DNA from: Endocalyx cinctus
Taxonomy: Eukaryota > Ascomycota > Sordariomycetes > Amphisphaeriales > Apiosporaceae
Assembly (NCBI GenBank): GCA_001600455.1
Contig: BCKC01000001.1
Location: 6,350,441 to 6,414,440, forward strand
Length of the DNA: 64,000 nt
Direction: 5' to 3'
Below, one piece after another: positions 22,039 to 33,740 of the stretch. The notes below the pieces were generated by a model. It made no database searches, had not been told where the DNA came from, and worked only from the letters and a program-made list of their open reading frames with translations. Numbering within the stretch: the stretch's first letter is position 1; each line of letters begins with the position of its first letter. The position numbers were made by a program, and so were the translations under genes.

Positions 22039-23397
22039 TTTCGTCGTTGTTTGTTGTCGTTCGTCGAGATAAGAAATTGACTGATGATTGAATTGTTGAA
22101 TGATAAACTTCAACAACACTAAGTACTTGCAGGCTTCTCTTAGAAAAGAAATAAAATTAAAATTGTACAAGATAGTCTTCTCGATGAATATAGTATCCCT
22201 TTCTTTCTCTCTTTACGTTGAATTGTTGCTATTATATTATGAAGCTCCGGTGCTCGGGTTCGGTATAATTGTGTAGCTAATGCGGGGCATGGACTATACG
22301 TGGACGCGTGGAGTTCACTACGGCTCGAGCTGCCCCGAGACTCATTAAAAAGCGTGGAGAAGATCGAATAAATGGAGAGGGATGCTTCTAATAATCATAA
22401 ACCTCTCGAGCGGATTCGGTAAAGAGTTTCGGATCGTCAGATTCTACGATTCTGGTATTTCTATCGATGTCGATATCACTATTGGTGTACTACCGCTGGT
22501 TCGATATGAGTCAGTCATGTCCACGGGTACATTTATTCATATACCAGCTTAATCTAAGCATGTTATACGGCTTGTTTTATTATTAACTAGCTCGCCCCTT
22601 AATTATCAAGTGTATAACTTCTTTAAAGCTGTGACTACCACTTATACACATTGCAATTACGTCTTTTTCAATAGCTATAATCTGTAGCCAGCCTGTTACT
22701 TTGACGAAAGCCTGCCAATGTCGATGATACGTATGCGTGTATTTTATTTATACGTCATATCTACTTGCCAAGGGAAAGAACATGCTACCTGATAACTCTT
22801 GAAGTATAGTTTATGATAATTTACTTTCTAGGAGTAAGAATGATTTGAGATTAATATTTCGTAGACAACGATACCACAAGTAGAATGATTCCATTGGGAA
22901 CCTAGAAATTAAGTTGTCAAATCATCTTCTTGCTTGTAGAGGGTATTTTTGAAATCATAGGGTACTTCTAATAATTATACTGAACAATTCCTTGCAATTT
23001 CATGGCTTTCCTTCCTCGTAGTGACATTATTCTCCTTGTCTATCTAATTCTATCTGGCATTCTGCGATCCCAGAATGGACAACATCTATCGATTTGAGAG
23101 CTAGAATAATGCTGCGTACAGCAAATCGAGCGCAATTAACAGTACCAGTATCAATTTTCTTATTCCGTGATTTTTTTTCCCCTGTTATTTGGAGGACGGC
23201 ATAGCTCTTATAAATAATCACTTTAACCTTTCAAGCAACCAATCATAGAGATTTCCGGTTCCGGCCCAATATCATATATTATTCGGATTTCCCCTTTTCT
23301 CCAACTCTAGGTACATACACACCCCCGGAATACTTATAGAACTCATTCCACTTCAATTTATACACATTATTATAAAGACTTGATTGAATCTTTAATC
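22039..23397. other. Shared divergent promoter region of the aldolase and sugar-acid dehydratase genes
   Basis: 1.36 kb of AT-rich DNA separate the two start codons. It must contain both promoters. I found no ORF of interest. Confidence 0.6.
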
Positions 23398-24786
23398 ATG
23401 GTTAAAATCGCAAAGTTGGAGTATTTTCGAGTACCACCTAGGTGGCTCTTTGTCAAGATTACAGACGAGGATGGCGGCGTGGGATGGGGAGAGTCTTCCT
23501 TAGAGGGACATACCCAAGCCGTCGAAGGTTGTCTCGATGCGTGGGCTGATCGATATATAGGACAAGAGGCCGAGTGAGTACAGACCAGTAAGTCCGATAT
23601 TGATGGAGAACGTGTTGCTAACGGCGGACACGTAGTGATATTGAGCACATATGGCAGCTATCATACCGGGGAGGGTTTTATAGGGGAGGGCCTGTGCTAA
23701 TGAGTGCCTTAAGCGGTGTTGATATCGCCTTATGGGACCTGAAAGGTGTGTAACTGACTAGCTGATTGATATGGTGTTCTGTGACCTAGTGCACCGTATA
23801 TCTAGACTGAGGCCGTAGTGTGGAAGGTTTTTTTACTGACGCTTACCTGATTAGCCAGGAAATTGAACGTGCCGATCTACCAGCTCCTTGGTGGTAAGGT
23901 TAGGGACAAGCTGCGCGTGTATGCATGGATAGGTGGAGATCGTCCAAGTGACGTTGTGGCCCAGGCGTACGTCACTATAATTACATTGATATTCTAATTT
24001 AGATTTATCCATCTCCTTTTCTGCTCACAGCCAAACAGGAACGTCCGCAAGAGCCAGGGATTCAACGCGGTCAAAATGAACGCGACCGAAGACCTAGGCT
24101 GGCTCGACTCGCCCAAAAAGCTCGACGAATGCGTCGAGCGCGTCAAGGCCATGAAAGCGATGGGCCTCGACGCCGGCGTAGATTTTCACGGACGAGTACA
24201 CAAGCCCATGGCGAAGCAGCTCGTCGCCAAGCTAGCGCCTCACGAGCCCTTGTTCGTCGAAGAACCCTTGCTGAGCGAGCACATCGGGGGTATCAAGGAG
24301 ATCGCCGCTTCAACGCACCTGCCCATCGCCTTGGGGGAGCGTCTGCACAGCAGGTGGGACGTCCGGCCGTTCCTGGAAGCGGGGTGCGTCGATATCCTCC
24401 AGCCCGATATCAGCCACGTCGGGGGTATCTCCGAAATGCGTCGCATCGCCGCCGCCTGCGAGACTTACGATGTGGCGCTCGCGCCGCACTGCCCCTTGGG
24501 ACCGATCGCCCTGGCGGCGAACGTACAGGTAGACGCGACCTTAGCTAACTTCGTCATTCAGGAGATGAGCCTTGGTATTCATTACAATGTCGGTGGTCAG
24601 GACCTTACAAGTTACACGACGAACCCGGAGGTGTGGAAGGTCACGGACGGATACATAGATCTGATGACTGGCCCTGGGCTCGGGATCGAGATCGATGAGG
24701 CACAGATTCGTGAACTCTCGAAGGATTCGAAGGCCTGGGTAAGCCCGAACTTCTTCGGTCCAGGGAAGGAGTTGAGAGAATGGTAG
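23398..24786 (+). CDS. DgoD-like sugar-acid dehydratase (enolase superfamily, mandelate racemase group)
   Basis: Four exons: 23398-23573, 23636-23745, 23855-23966 and 24039-24786, 381 aa. This is one residue shorter than E. coli D-galactonate dehydratase as I recall it (382 aa). The N-terminal capping domain includes [11 protein letters not shown] and [13 protein letters not shown]. In the barrel, metal ligands fit D181 (DFHGR), E207 (VEEP) and E233 ([10 protein letters not shown]). The catalytic pair is H183 and H283 ([13 protein letters not shown]), with E308 in [10 protein letters not shown]. All sit two residues before the bacterial numbering, so the alignment is gap-free here. The predicted reaction is D-galactonate, or a related aldonate, to its 2-keto-3-deoxy product. 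Closeness to bacterial DgoD hints at an old transfer, but three introns show it is domesticated. Each splice keeps frame; the exon 4 acceptor is the AACAG, since the earlier CACAG breaks frame. Confidence 0.93.
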
Positions 24787-25514
24787 AAGTTGCAAGATGA
24801 GAAGGAATTAATAGCATTTAGATGGAGAAAGGAATTACTCCGTATGGGTTTCGCATCGCTAAATCTTCATAATGAAACATATTCATCATATCTTATACTA
24901 CTATCTATTACGCTCACTGGTAAGGGGAGAAACGCCGTTTGTTTTATTCGCTATATAGAATCGGTACACTGTTCAAAGCCTTGATTTGCAAATAAACCCC
25001 CGGGGTAGTTCTTTAACTACTTATTCTCGATGGGAAATTCTCGACGTTAAAACGTCGAGGCGGTCGGCTGACTCCTCTTCCCGATATTCGCCTCGAAATT
25101 TCAAAGAGTGCGAAGAAAAATAAAGTAGTGATATGAATGCATTTATTCCTGTGCAGCCCTTCTATGTACTTAAGCCTAGTTGAGGGAAGAGTTAGCAAAG
25201 CGAGCCGACAGAAATAGACAATGATTACCCCTTTCCTATCCCGATCGAAGAAGACCGCCATTCGGCTTTCGAGCGGCTGTCATCTCACTCTTCGGAATTC
25301 GACGTCGACCCCTCTCGTATCGTCTTGTACGGATGCAGCGCGAGAGCTAGCTACGCGGCCGAATTGGCGCCTATAGCCTGAGACAGGGGACTATGCAATA
25401 TAACGATATCACTTGAAGCGCGTATCTAGGAAGCTTGGAAAGGGGCAAGCAAAAGTCAAATTCCTAAACTAACCCTAACCCTAAGCACTTTTACAATGCC
25501 GACCTCAACTTCAA
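24787..25514. other. Convergent intergenic region with a telomere-like repeat
   Basis: About 730 bases downstream of both flanking genes. A GACGTTAAAACGTC palindrome lies at about 25041-25054, and two CCCTAA units at 25473-25484. No gene seen. Confidence 0.5.
25473..25484. repeat. Interstitial telomere-like motif, (CCCTAA)2
   Basis: Two perfect copies of the fungal telomere unit, flanked by further CTAA-like sequence. Confidence 0.7.
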
Positions 25515-25964
25515 CTACTTATTCTCCTTGGCCGCCGCATCCGCCTTCAAAGCATCCGCAACAGGCGTGGGATCGAAATGCAGACGATAGCTCCTGATCA
25601 GGGCCTCGTCGTCGAACTCAACGACCTCCAGCTCCTTCAGCGTCAACGGTACGCCCTTCATGGTGATGTCGTTTTCCATCTCGCAGACGACGGTGGAGCC
25701 GTCGGACGAGGCGGCGCGCGAGACCACCCTTCGTTCCCGGATGCTCCAGTAGCTCGTTAGACTCCTGAAAACCTCGACGGCTCCCTGGGGACCCGCGCCC
25801 GGTTCCCGGTTGACGCCGTTGAAGTAGAGGGTCGCGTCGGGCGCGATGAACGATGACATCTCTTCGTATAGGGAGGCTGGGGAGGTAGGCTGCAGCTTGG
25901 ATACCACGGTCCAGAAAGCGTCTAGCTTACTGTGGAGTTCCGGGGCGGATAATGATGGGGCCAT
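25515..25964 (-). CDS. SnoaL/NTF2-like fold protein
   Basis: 149 aa, one exon, no signal peptide. The layout fits the small alpha+beta cone of the NTF2/SnoaL superfamily. An N-terminal helix (LHSKLDAFWTVVSKLQ) leads to SSFIAPDATLYFNGV, followed by strands around VVSRAASSDGSTVVCEMEN, GVPLTLKELEVVEFDDE and IRSYRLHFDPTPV. Members are ketosteroid isomerase-like enzymes, polyketide cyclases or mere ligand-binding proteins, and sequence alone does not separate these. It follows the sugar-acid dehydratase tail to tail, so co-regulation is not implied. Start: the only Met before the first helix. Confidence 0.75.
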   Translation of the reverse strand: MAPSLSAPELHSKLDAFWTVVSKLQPTSPASLYEEMSSFIAPDATLYFNGVNREPGAGPQGAVEVFRSLTSYWSIRERRVVSRAASSDGSTVVCEMENDITMKGVPLTLKELEVVEFDDEALIRSYRLHFDPTPVADALKADAAAKENK

Positions 25965-26922
25965 GGTGGTGGTGATTGATTTTGTCCGTCTTTGTTGAGG
26001 ACGCGCTATGCTTATTAGAGAGGGGAGGGCTTGAAATAATTTATTACCGAGTAGCCGCGGTGTTCTCAGTTAAGAAGAGGATACTACTACTAAAGATCGC
26101 GGAGCCTTGGTAGATATTATAAGGAGCAATCGTAACTCGATTATAGTGTACGCATAACATTGCATTTCACAGGACAACGAGATGAGGCCATCATATATAT
26201 ATTTATATCGGAGTTAGACAGTTTTTTACACCCACGTTATCACCGTTAAAAGCCGCAACACTTGTGACGACAATATCGATGGTACTTGGTATTGCTGTGT
26301 GAACTCCACAGACCTTTTCCAAGTACGTCCGGTGACTCAGTCTATGCTACTTCACTGTCGCATCACCCCTTCTTGTCAGCTTTAAGTAAGTGAAATATAC
26401 GCGACAACGTACCGGGAATGACTTCGGTTATAATATGGGCCCGATTTTCAATTGTGATTAAAATAATCGATGTGACGTGTTTTAGAACCATACAAGGAAT
26501 AAGTGAGAGTGTTTCTTAGAGGTTCCCTAGAGCAGTTCAGGGGGTTGCCTGGGCATGCCTGCAGTACAGGTCGTATAATTCCAGGTATGAACACAAACCA
26601 AAAGTTTCATAATTTCACTATTGCTGCTCATATTCCCTTTCGTGAAAATAAAAATATATATACTTTATGTAAGTATTGGTAAATTTGTATGAAGATGATA
26701 TATATATATATATTTGATATATACAAAGCGCTATTCATTAATGTCGTACTAGGTATCCCACATATTTTTCCCAATCCTAAATCCATTAATGCAAGATATT
26801 ATAAGGACGATGAAGTAACAGGAAGACCCATTATTTCTTCTCTCATCTAATTCCTTTTTTTTTTTGGTCTATGAGACTTATCCGTCTCATTCATGCTGAT
26901 ACATAAACTCATAAAACTTTTC
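25965..26922. other. Intergenic region with TA microsatellite
   Basis: About 960 AT-rich bases. A TA dinucleotide tract is present near 26698-26713 and poly-T near 26857-26865. No gene seen. Confidence 0.5.
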
Positions 26923-29463
26923 TCAATGCTGCTGAGTGAGCTCGCGTTTCCCGGGTTGTGTGCTCGAATACTCGGCAGCCGACGGAGCCATCTCGTCCCG
27001 GGTCGCGTCCCAAGCCGGAGGTCCATCGTAAGTCGGATAGGGCAGCGTCGATCGATGATCTTGGAAGTTTGCGTCGTCCGACGAGGACGAGTACCCCGTT
27101 CTTGCGTCGTCGATATCGGGTATATAAGGAGCATCTACCGTCTCGTGAGAGTTTCGGGGGAAGTCCCTGAGGGGATGGTCCTCCTTGGTATCCTTCTGCT
27201 CCTCGATCTCGTGGTAAGGGCGATGTCCGAGCCAGAAGCGCGGGTGCGGGAGGTGGGTCAGGACGAGGACGACGAAGTAGACGATCGTGATGGTCGGTAA
27301 CATCCACGCACTCCCGAAGAATGAGTTTTCGGCTGAGTGGTCCCAGGAGGACGGGTTTTCGATACCCAAGATTGAGAGGAGAGTTAAGCCGATTGAGAGT
27401 AGAATGCAGATGGCTGTTCGCAGTATGTTGAATGGCGACCATCCCTTCTTCTTCGATATTACGTGCATGATCGTGAGAAAGAGGAGGACAATACCAGCCG
27501 TGATAAATGTATACATAAACTAGGCTAACTTTAGTTATGATTCACTATGATTTTAGTAGACTTGGAAAACTTACCACTAGATGAAACTGGTTCTGGATGG
27601 AAAGCAACGTATCCTGCGCTACATATTCAGAATTGCTGTTTTCTATGGCGGCATCCTCCGACTCTTCGATCTCAAATGCGGCGAAAATGCCATTAACAGT
27701 AGCTGAAAGCAGCTCCAAAAGAGAATTTTCAAAAGTCTGGTCGTCGGTGCTGCCCGAACCCAGGTCCTCGGACCATAAGGAGCTAGGAAGGTCTGCGATT
27801 ATCTCCAGTTGCTCGTTGACGTTCTCGTAGGTCTCCAAAACGTCAACTGGAGGATATTTATTCAAATATGGATAGATGATATCCTTCAGCGTGTCTGAAA
27901 CTTCTTGGGAGGTTACATTGCCCTCTAGGGACGAGGCCGACATCGTGACCTTCTTGACGAATGCCCCCACAGATTCTTCGATACGAATCCACCGAATAAA
28001 CTGATTGGTACCTTCGACGAGTAAAGTGAGAGCAATATGGAAAGGTAAATGTATTGTCGTCCTATGGCATGATCACTCTTGGTTAGGGAGGACAACAGAT
28101 GCGGCAAGGTGGTCGTGAGTGACTTACCACCAAATTTGATGATGTTTCGACATAGAGTCTTCCTCGTGCATCCAGTCGAAATACAGTTGGAAGACTATAT
28201 AGATCACAGCGACTGAACATGTCACCATAGCAATGATCTCGGGGCCTGTTTTGAGATTAGTTAAGTGCCACTGAGCTATTTAAGCAGATACCAAATACTC
28301 ACTCCATGTTTTTAGCGTATCATCCTTTAGGTACGTATCTTTGACGAGAAGTGTGATGCTTTTGGCAACGATAATGCAACCTTCCAAGGACTGTCAGTTA
28401 TCATTCGTGCGTCTAACGGAGAGAGATCGTATTACCTTCACCCAGAATGATGAGTGTGAGGAGATTTAGCCGTTCTCCAAGGTTTGTGTGGAGGAATGTC
28501 AAGACTTCGGAGAACCTGGAGAATGACAGCGCTATGCTCGTCTCAAGAAGACCACCGATATACCACACGAGGTAAACCCGACTGGTTCGTTCTTGATCGT
28601 ACCGCCACGAGACTCCGAAATAGATGGCGGCGGCGACAAAGTGCAAGAAAGCGGTGAATAAGAGAGGTCGGGTACCGTCATTGAACTTGCGAATCTGAAT
28701 TGCTATGACCCCATACTGGATGGCCAAAATGAGGCGAGATGCGGCAAGGAATAACGACAAGGTCCGGAATATGCTCGTAACCTGGTCGTCGGGGTCAAAT
28801 TTGGTGCCAATCTCAGCAAAGCCAACCATCACTCCTAAATGAACCGATTTGAATATACGATCAAGAATACCGTCCGAAGAAAACCGGACATCGTATAGGG
28901 TGGTGACCAGCCATGTTGTCCAGAGGAGTCTGCGTCGGGTTATCAGTATATATTTACGCGCTAACCCGAGCGGTAACCACTTACAGGAAATATCCAATGA
29001 AAGATCTGAAGGTCTGTAGATCCGAGATGTCGTGCACCTACGCTCTAATTAGTTTCACATCCTCGAGGATCAATGCCTATTGGGTACCTACAGTAGCGAA
29101 AACGTTGAGGTTGGCAACGAACCACAAATCGTAAAATAGCTAGTTGTCGCATTCATGTTAATAAAAGCGAATCTCTCTATATGGGAATTTATTTTATATA
29201 CGAACCTCGAAATGCGACGCGGTTTCAGTCTGTCATTCATTAGCTGCGGTGTTTAATGAGCATTGATAATGGTATTTATGAAACTCTACCTTCTCAAACT
29301 CCGGTCTCTCCCAATGACGCCCTTGCCGCTTCGAACCGTCAGGGTCGTTCAGATATAGCGCAGCATGAAGCTGATCTTTCCCTTTATGATCCACATCAAC
29401 GATACGACTACCGAGAAATCGCAAACGTTCACCAGCATAGTCGAGATCCTTGGTTGCCGGCAT
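26923..29463 (-). CDS. Low temperature requirement A (LtrA) family membrane protein
   Basis: Nine exons: 29463-29290, 29229-29206, 29139-29092, 29037-28985, 28929-28436, 28380-28303, 28245-28128, 28061-27575 and 27519-26923, 690 aa. Every junction keeps frame. The family core reads ASHFELFYDLWFVANLNVF, WLVTTLYDVRFSSDGI, VMVGFAEIG, GERLNLLTLIILGEGCIIVA and IVFQLYFDWMH. Many hydrophobic segments run through the core, with two or three more near the C-terminus (GIVLLFLTIMHVI, AICILLSIGLTLLSILGI, ITIVYFVVLVLTHL). A hydrophilic, Ser/Asp-rich tail of about 85 residues follows. The founder, Listeria LtrA, was linked to growth at low temperature; the biochemical role in fungi is unknown. Exon 2 is a 24-nt microexon (8 residues, TETASHFE). 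Its donor GTTCGT is weak, and that junction is the least certain. Confidence 0.88.
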
Positions 29464-30208
29464 GTTGAGGAGCGAGGACGGATTCGCGAAAGGTCTACCG
29501 GACAGTTCGGGTAGGTTGGAAAGATTTGACTCGGGAACTCATAAGAGTCTAGCATGACAAAAGTCAAGATAAAGAAAGCGAAGGCTAATCATGTGGGTAT
29601 ATATTTATTTCACGATACCTCATGCAAAACTCGACTGCATAGTTTGCGTAGTTATGGGGGCTTCGATCCACCTTTCATTTTCAGCTACTGGGGAACGCTG
29701 TCGGCAGCTAAGACCCGTTGTTACCTAGAAGCATGGGTTCTTAGTTTGCATCATATTCTATGTATAGATACTGCACGTTCCGTGGCAGGGTAACTGAGTA
29801 TATCTTCTACCAAATAGGTTAGCACCTTTGTTAGGGCGTCATTTACATTATCTGCGCTTGTTACGCAGCGTCCATATAATAGCTAGGAATATACAGTAGT
29901 GCTGACTCTATGCCAGCTAACTGGCAAATGGATGTACTAGGGCATTGTCAGATCCTACTTTCAAGCTCATAGGCTAAGCCTTCCAAGCGACCTCTGCAGT
30001 AGAACTGACTGGGGAATACAGATAATTTTATACGTTTACATTGAACACTTCCAATCTAGGTTAAAAAAAATTTATTCCGGGTCGATGGGTACGATGCTGC
30101 CATACGAGGGAGGTTGTATCCATCTGTAGGACTCACATGGATGATAACATGATGAACACATACGTATATATAGTGTACATATATACATATCTATAAGAGA
30201 TAATACTC

Positions 30209-30296
30209 CACCTCATCACTTCACTATTAGCTATTTTTTCACTTGCCAAGCACGACTACACCTCATCACTTCGTGTCGTGTCGTGTAGTGTAGTAC
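30209..30296. repeat. Direct repeat of a 14-mer followed by a 5-bp mini-array
   Basis: CACCTCATCACTTC occurs at 30209-30222 and again at 30259-30272. Immediately after the second copy come GTGTC, GTGTC, GTGTA and GTGTA units. Confidence 0.75.
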
Positions 30297-32352
30297 AAGG
30301 ACCGTATATGGCTATTCGTCGCGCCCTAACGTTGAAGACCGCTGTACACCGCTTATGTAGTAAATTAAGTCTAAAGTCCTTCAAAGTCCTTATGTACTAG
30401 TTATTTTCCGAGAACGATCTTATCTAAGCAACGATAGGGCTCGCCTGGCAGCTGGGTAGGCTGATAGGTAGACGAACGGCCTCGGAAAATATCGATAAGC
30501 AGAATATGTTGGGTGTCTCATGCTGCGTATAACATCATCTATTTCGGTAAACATAGCAGACACTTATGCCGATCATAAGCAGCCTTCTTATGATGGTGTC
30601 AGATATTCTATTTTTTTTTTCGCCTTATTCGTTTCGAGATATCATGCTGCGTTACAGAGCTTCAATCGATAACTCCGATAGGTAAGTCTACGCAGTTGAT
30701 CGACAGCGGCACAGAAGAAATTCATGAAAATTTTCTCTATTCTGCATTTGTACGTAAGCATTTGGTATGCTCTTACCCTTGGACGTTCTCTTTCTTCTCT
30801 CCCCGTATTCTTTGTTATTTCTCTTGGTCATTTTAAGAAGAGTCCAGTAAACTATTAAAATACTTCACTATTTTGGGTAAAAAAGTTTATTAAATATTGC
30901 GGCTGAGTTTCGTCTAATTTTCTCTTTTTTACCAAGACGAATTGTGTAACAGGAGAATGCTTATTTTTCTACTCCGTACTGGGCCCTTCGATAATATAAA
31001 TTTCAGTGTAGTCAGTGGAGTGGAGAGTGATGGTTTATTTCTTGGCACTTGGCATTCGTGATTCTAAAATTACTGCTTGCCTTTCTTTCTTTCTTCTCCT
31101 GTCTTTCGAGTTAAGATAAGAGCAAAATATGCTAGAAAAATGCCGATCTCAGTCACTACCGTCCTAGCTTGCCGATACTCCGTTCGTATCACTATTACAT
31201 GTAATAAACAAAAATATCGAGTTTCTCTGTTAGCTGCGCCGAAGAAGCTCGTGCCAATCGCCGTCGATAAACGCTTCACGCTTTTGGGCTGAGCATGACC
31301 TACATCGTTTGTCATCCTTTCGAGAATTACCTGCATGAGAGAGAGCGAGCGAGAGCGAGGGGGAAAAAATTAAGTTTACGTGTCTTGCCGACTTATTTAT
31401 TATTAGTAAAGTTGCCATGGCTCTCATGAACTAGAGTTCCAAGCAATTTCTAGGTCACTATCAGAACAGTGAAGACAGACCCGAAACCAATGACGCAACA
31501 TCGTTATCATCACGCTGATTACTTGTTGATAACCTCGACCAACTGCATAAGTAAAACTCATGCTTGAAAAAAAAAGAAAGTAAAAAAATACATCACCAGT
31601 AACAGCTCCGACTCTATATGAATCACTAAGCCATATATAACGCCCTGACCCTTTTGACTTTATCACACCATCCGAATCGACGCTTGTATCGCATACTACT
31701 AGATTAGAAGGGAAAAAAAAACAACTCTAGAGCCGATACCGTTTAGCTATACAGTAGTCAAGTACGTCGTTTCATTTCGGTGTCGCCATCACGTGGGCGC
31801 TAGGTATGGTGCTAGGACTGTGGCTCCCCCAAGCAACACCCGTTACCCCATTAGAATTAAGATAGAACCGGGTCACCTATACAACAAGATTCAGCGAATC
31901 CCTACCTTGCTGGCCCCCAGTCTCTCTAAGAGTACCTTAACTTGGTTATCAGCTGAAAGGGATCCTAGTGTAGGCACTAGACAATACTTTGATATGTATC
32001 CGTGTAAGCTAGGTCGCGTAGTGCGCGATAGATAAACCTACTACTGTTAACTTGTTATAAATACTGATAGCTAGGCTGTGCACTAAGTGCCTTCTTTCTC
32101 CGTTTATGCCTATATCGTCAGGAATGCTGCCATAGAAGTTCCATGCAAGTTCCACGCAGTAGATTTGGGGGAGGTTGCCTCCCATTGAGGCAAGAAATAG
32201 CGATCATTCGATCGTCCATCTAACCATCCGATAATATGGTCTTGCTTATAGGAAAATTACTCAGACACAGTTGCTATTTTTATCGCCATCGTGTTTTTCC
32301 TCCGTTTGAACAAGCATATAGATATATATGCTTCAGTATAAATGTTCCCTAG

Positions 32353-32493
32353 ATGTGCAAAATTGTTAAATACGCGCTATATGATCATGCCCGCTTCCTG
32401 GCCGCCTTCGAACAATACTGGCATGATGAACATATCATTGTCGCACCGGCTGGTGCATCTCAGCTAGCCGATTCATCTCGTAAGTGGGAATAA
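32353..32493 (+). CDS. Doubtful short ORF, possible first exon of an unrecognised gene or relic
   Basis: From an ATG at 32353 the frame reads 46 residues, including HARFLAAFEQYWHDEHIIVA. A consensus donor GTAAGT at 32480-32485 lies just before the stop. I could not connect it to a convincing second exon. It is recorded because its composition is protein-like in a region otherwise full of stops. Confidence 0.15.
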   Translation: MCKIVKYALYDHARFLAAFEQYWHDEHIIVAPAGASQLADSSRKWE

Positions 32494-33740
32494 CCTTCAT
32501 TTAAGACAGCGCAGGTTCGCCTTTCTTTGATCACATCGACCAATCTCTTCCCCTATGAATTAGACAGAACGGGTACATGACGGTGTAAGCAGCCTACTTC
32601 GCAGCCACCGGAATCTCACCAGCAAGTAAAAGACAGCCAGATGTAGTTATTCCAAGATGGCTGATGTAGGACTTGCCAGGCGGATAGCTTGGATTACTAT
32701 AAGTATCACAATAGTAATACTTCCGCGCTCTAAGGAATCCCTGAGGCTATTAAAAAAAATCCTTTCGGTTTCTCTTCCTTCATATTTTGTAGTCCTACCA
32801 ATATGAAAAGCGATTATCATAGCATCAAACCCTTGAACTACTTTATCCCCTAAGTCTCACAGGAGCAGGACGACTCCTTGCTTAAACATGAATTATACCA
32901 ATATAATACATAGTTCCTTGACCTTGAAGTCGACATCATAATCCTTTCGACTAGATGAAAGGGAAGAATGTCAATTCAGTCACCACATATGTATTCAGTA
33001 GGGGGAAAAAGCTCGTTAGTAGAAATATTGCACTAAAAGCATATGATACAGAGACGCATGGTAAATGAGATTTTACCTTACAAGACGAGGATATTGTGCC
33101 TCCCGCCGTAAATGACGCCTTTTTCGATTTTCCGACGTGAACTAACCACGTCGCGATCGCCATATCGAGCTTCACGGCCCATAGGATAGTTGGCAAAGGC
33201 CATGACGGATATCGGTGGGTTAAAATAGAACCTGGATTGTTGGTCAAGGCGCTACCAATCCCATCTTCCTCATAGGCAGTAAGCTCGAGTGTGGCCTACT
33301 CAGAGGGAGAGAAATATGATGCCGCCGCTTTCATGATCAAGAACTCGGACTCGATCTTACTGAACTATACGGATTGGCTGACAAACTACGTGGCTATCTT
33401 CTGTAAATATGATAACCCGCGAATATCTCAAGTTTTTACCATTATCTGAGAAAGCGAAGACGTGGCCTCATGCGAGAAAGAGGAGAAATCGCTGGATCTT
33501 TGAATATGAACACGCAATCTGATAGTGAGCGGCTACAGACCCAGAATTACTGGAAGCACAGAAATCACAAACCCAAAGAATCGTGGAGGAAAAGGTGCAT
33601 AAATACCAGGGGTATATTGGATTACCAAAAGAAAAAAAAAATAAAACATGAAAGTGAAGGACCTATAAACAACGCCCCAAAAATGCAGCGCTTTCAAAAT
33701 TTACGCCGTGCGTAATTACCTGCGTCGGGAACGATTTCTC

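Larger units (their letters stand above)
29464..33740. other. Large gene-poor, AT-rich region
   Basis: 4.3 kb without a confident gene. It contains a duplicated 14-mer with a GTGTC/GTGTA mini-array at 30209-30296, GA-rich DNA near 31338-31360, a short ORF with a good donor site at 32353, and coding-like stretches on both strands at about 33050-33450. No transposon ends, transposase or reverse-transcriptase motifs were seen. The right end is downstream of SIL1. Confidence 0.5.

Noticed and set aside
29554..29793. ORF of 79 codons upstream of the LtrA gene
   Set aside because: No motif, no splice continuity, and it sits in AT-rich intergenic DNA.
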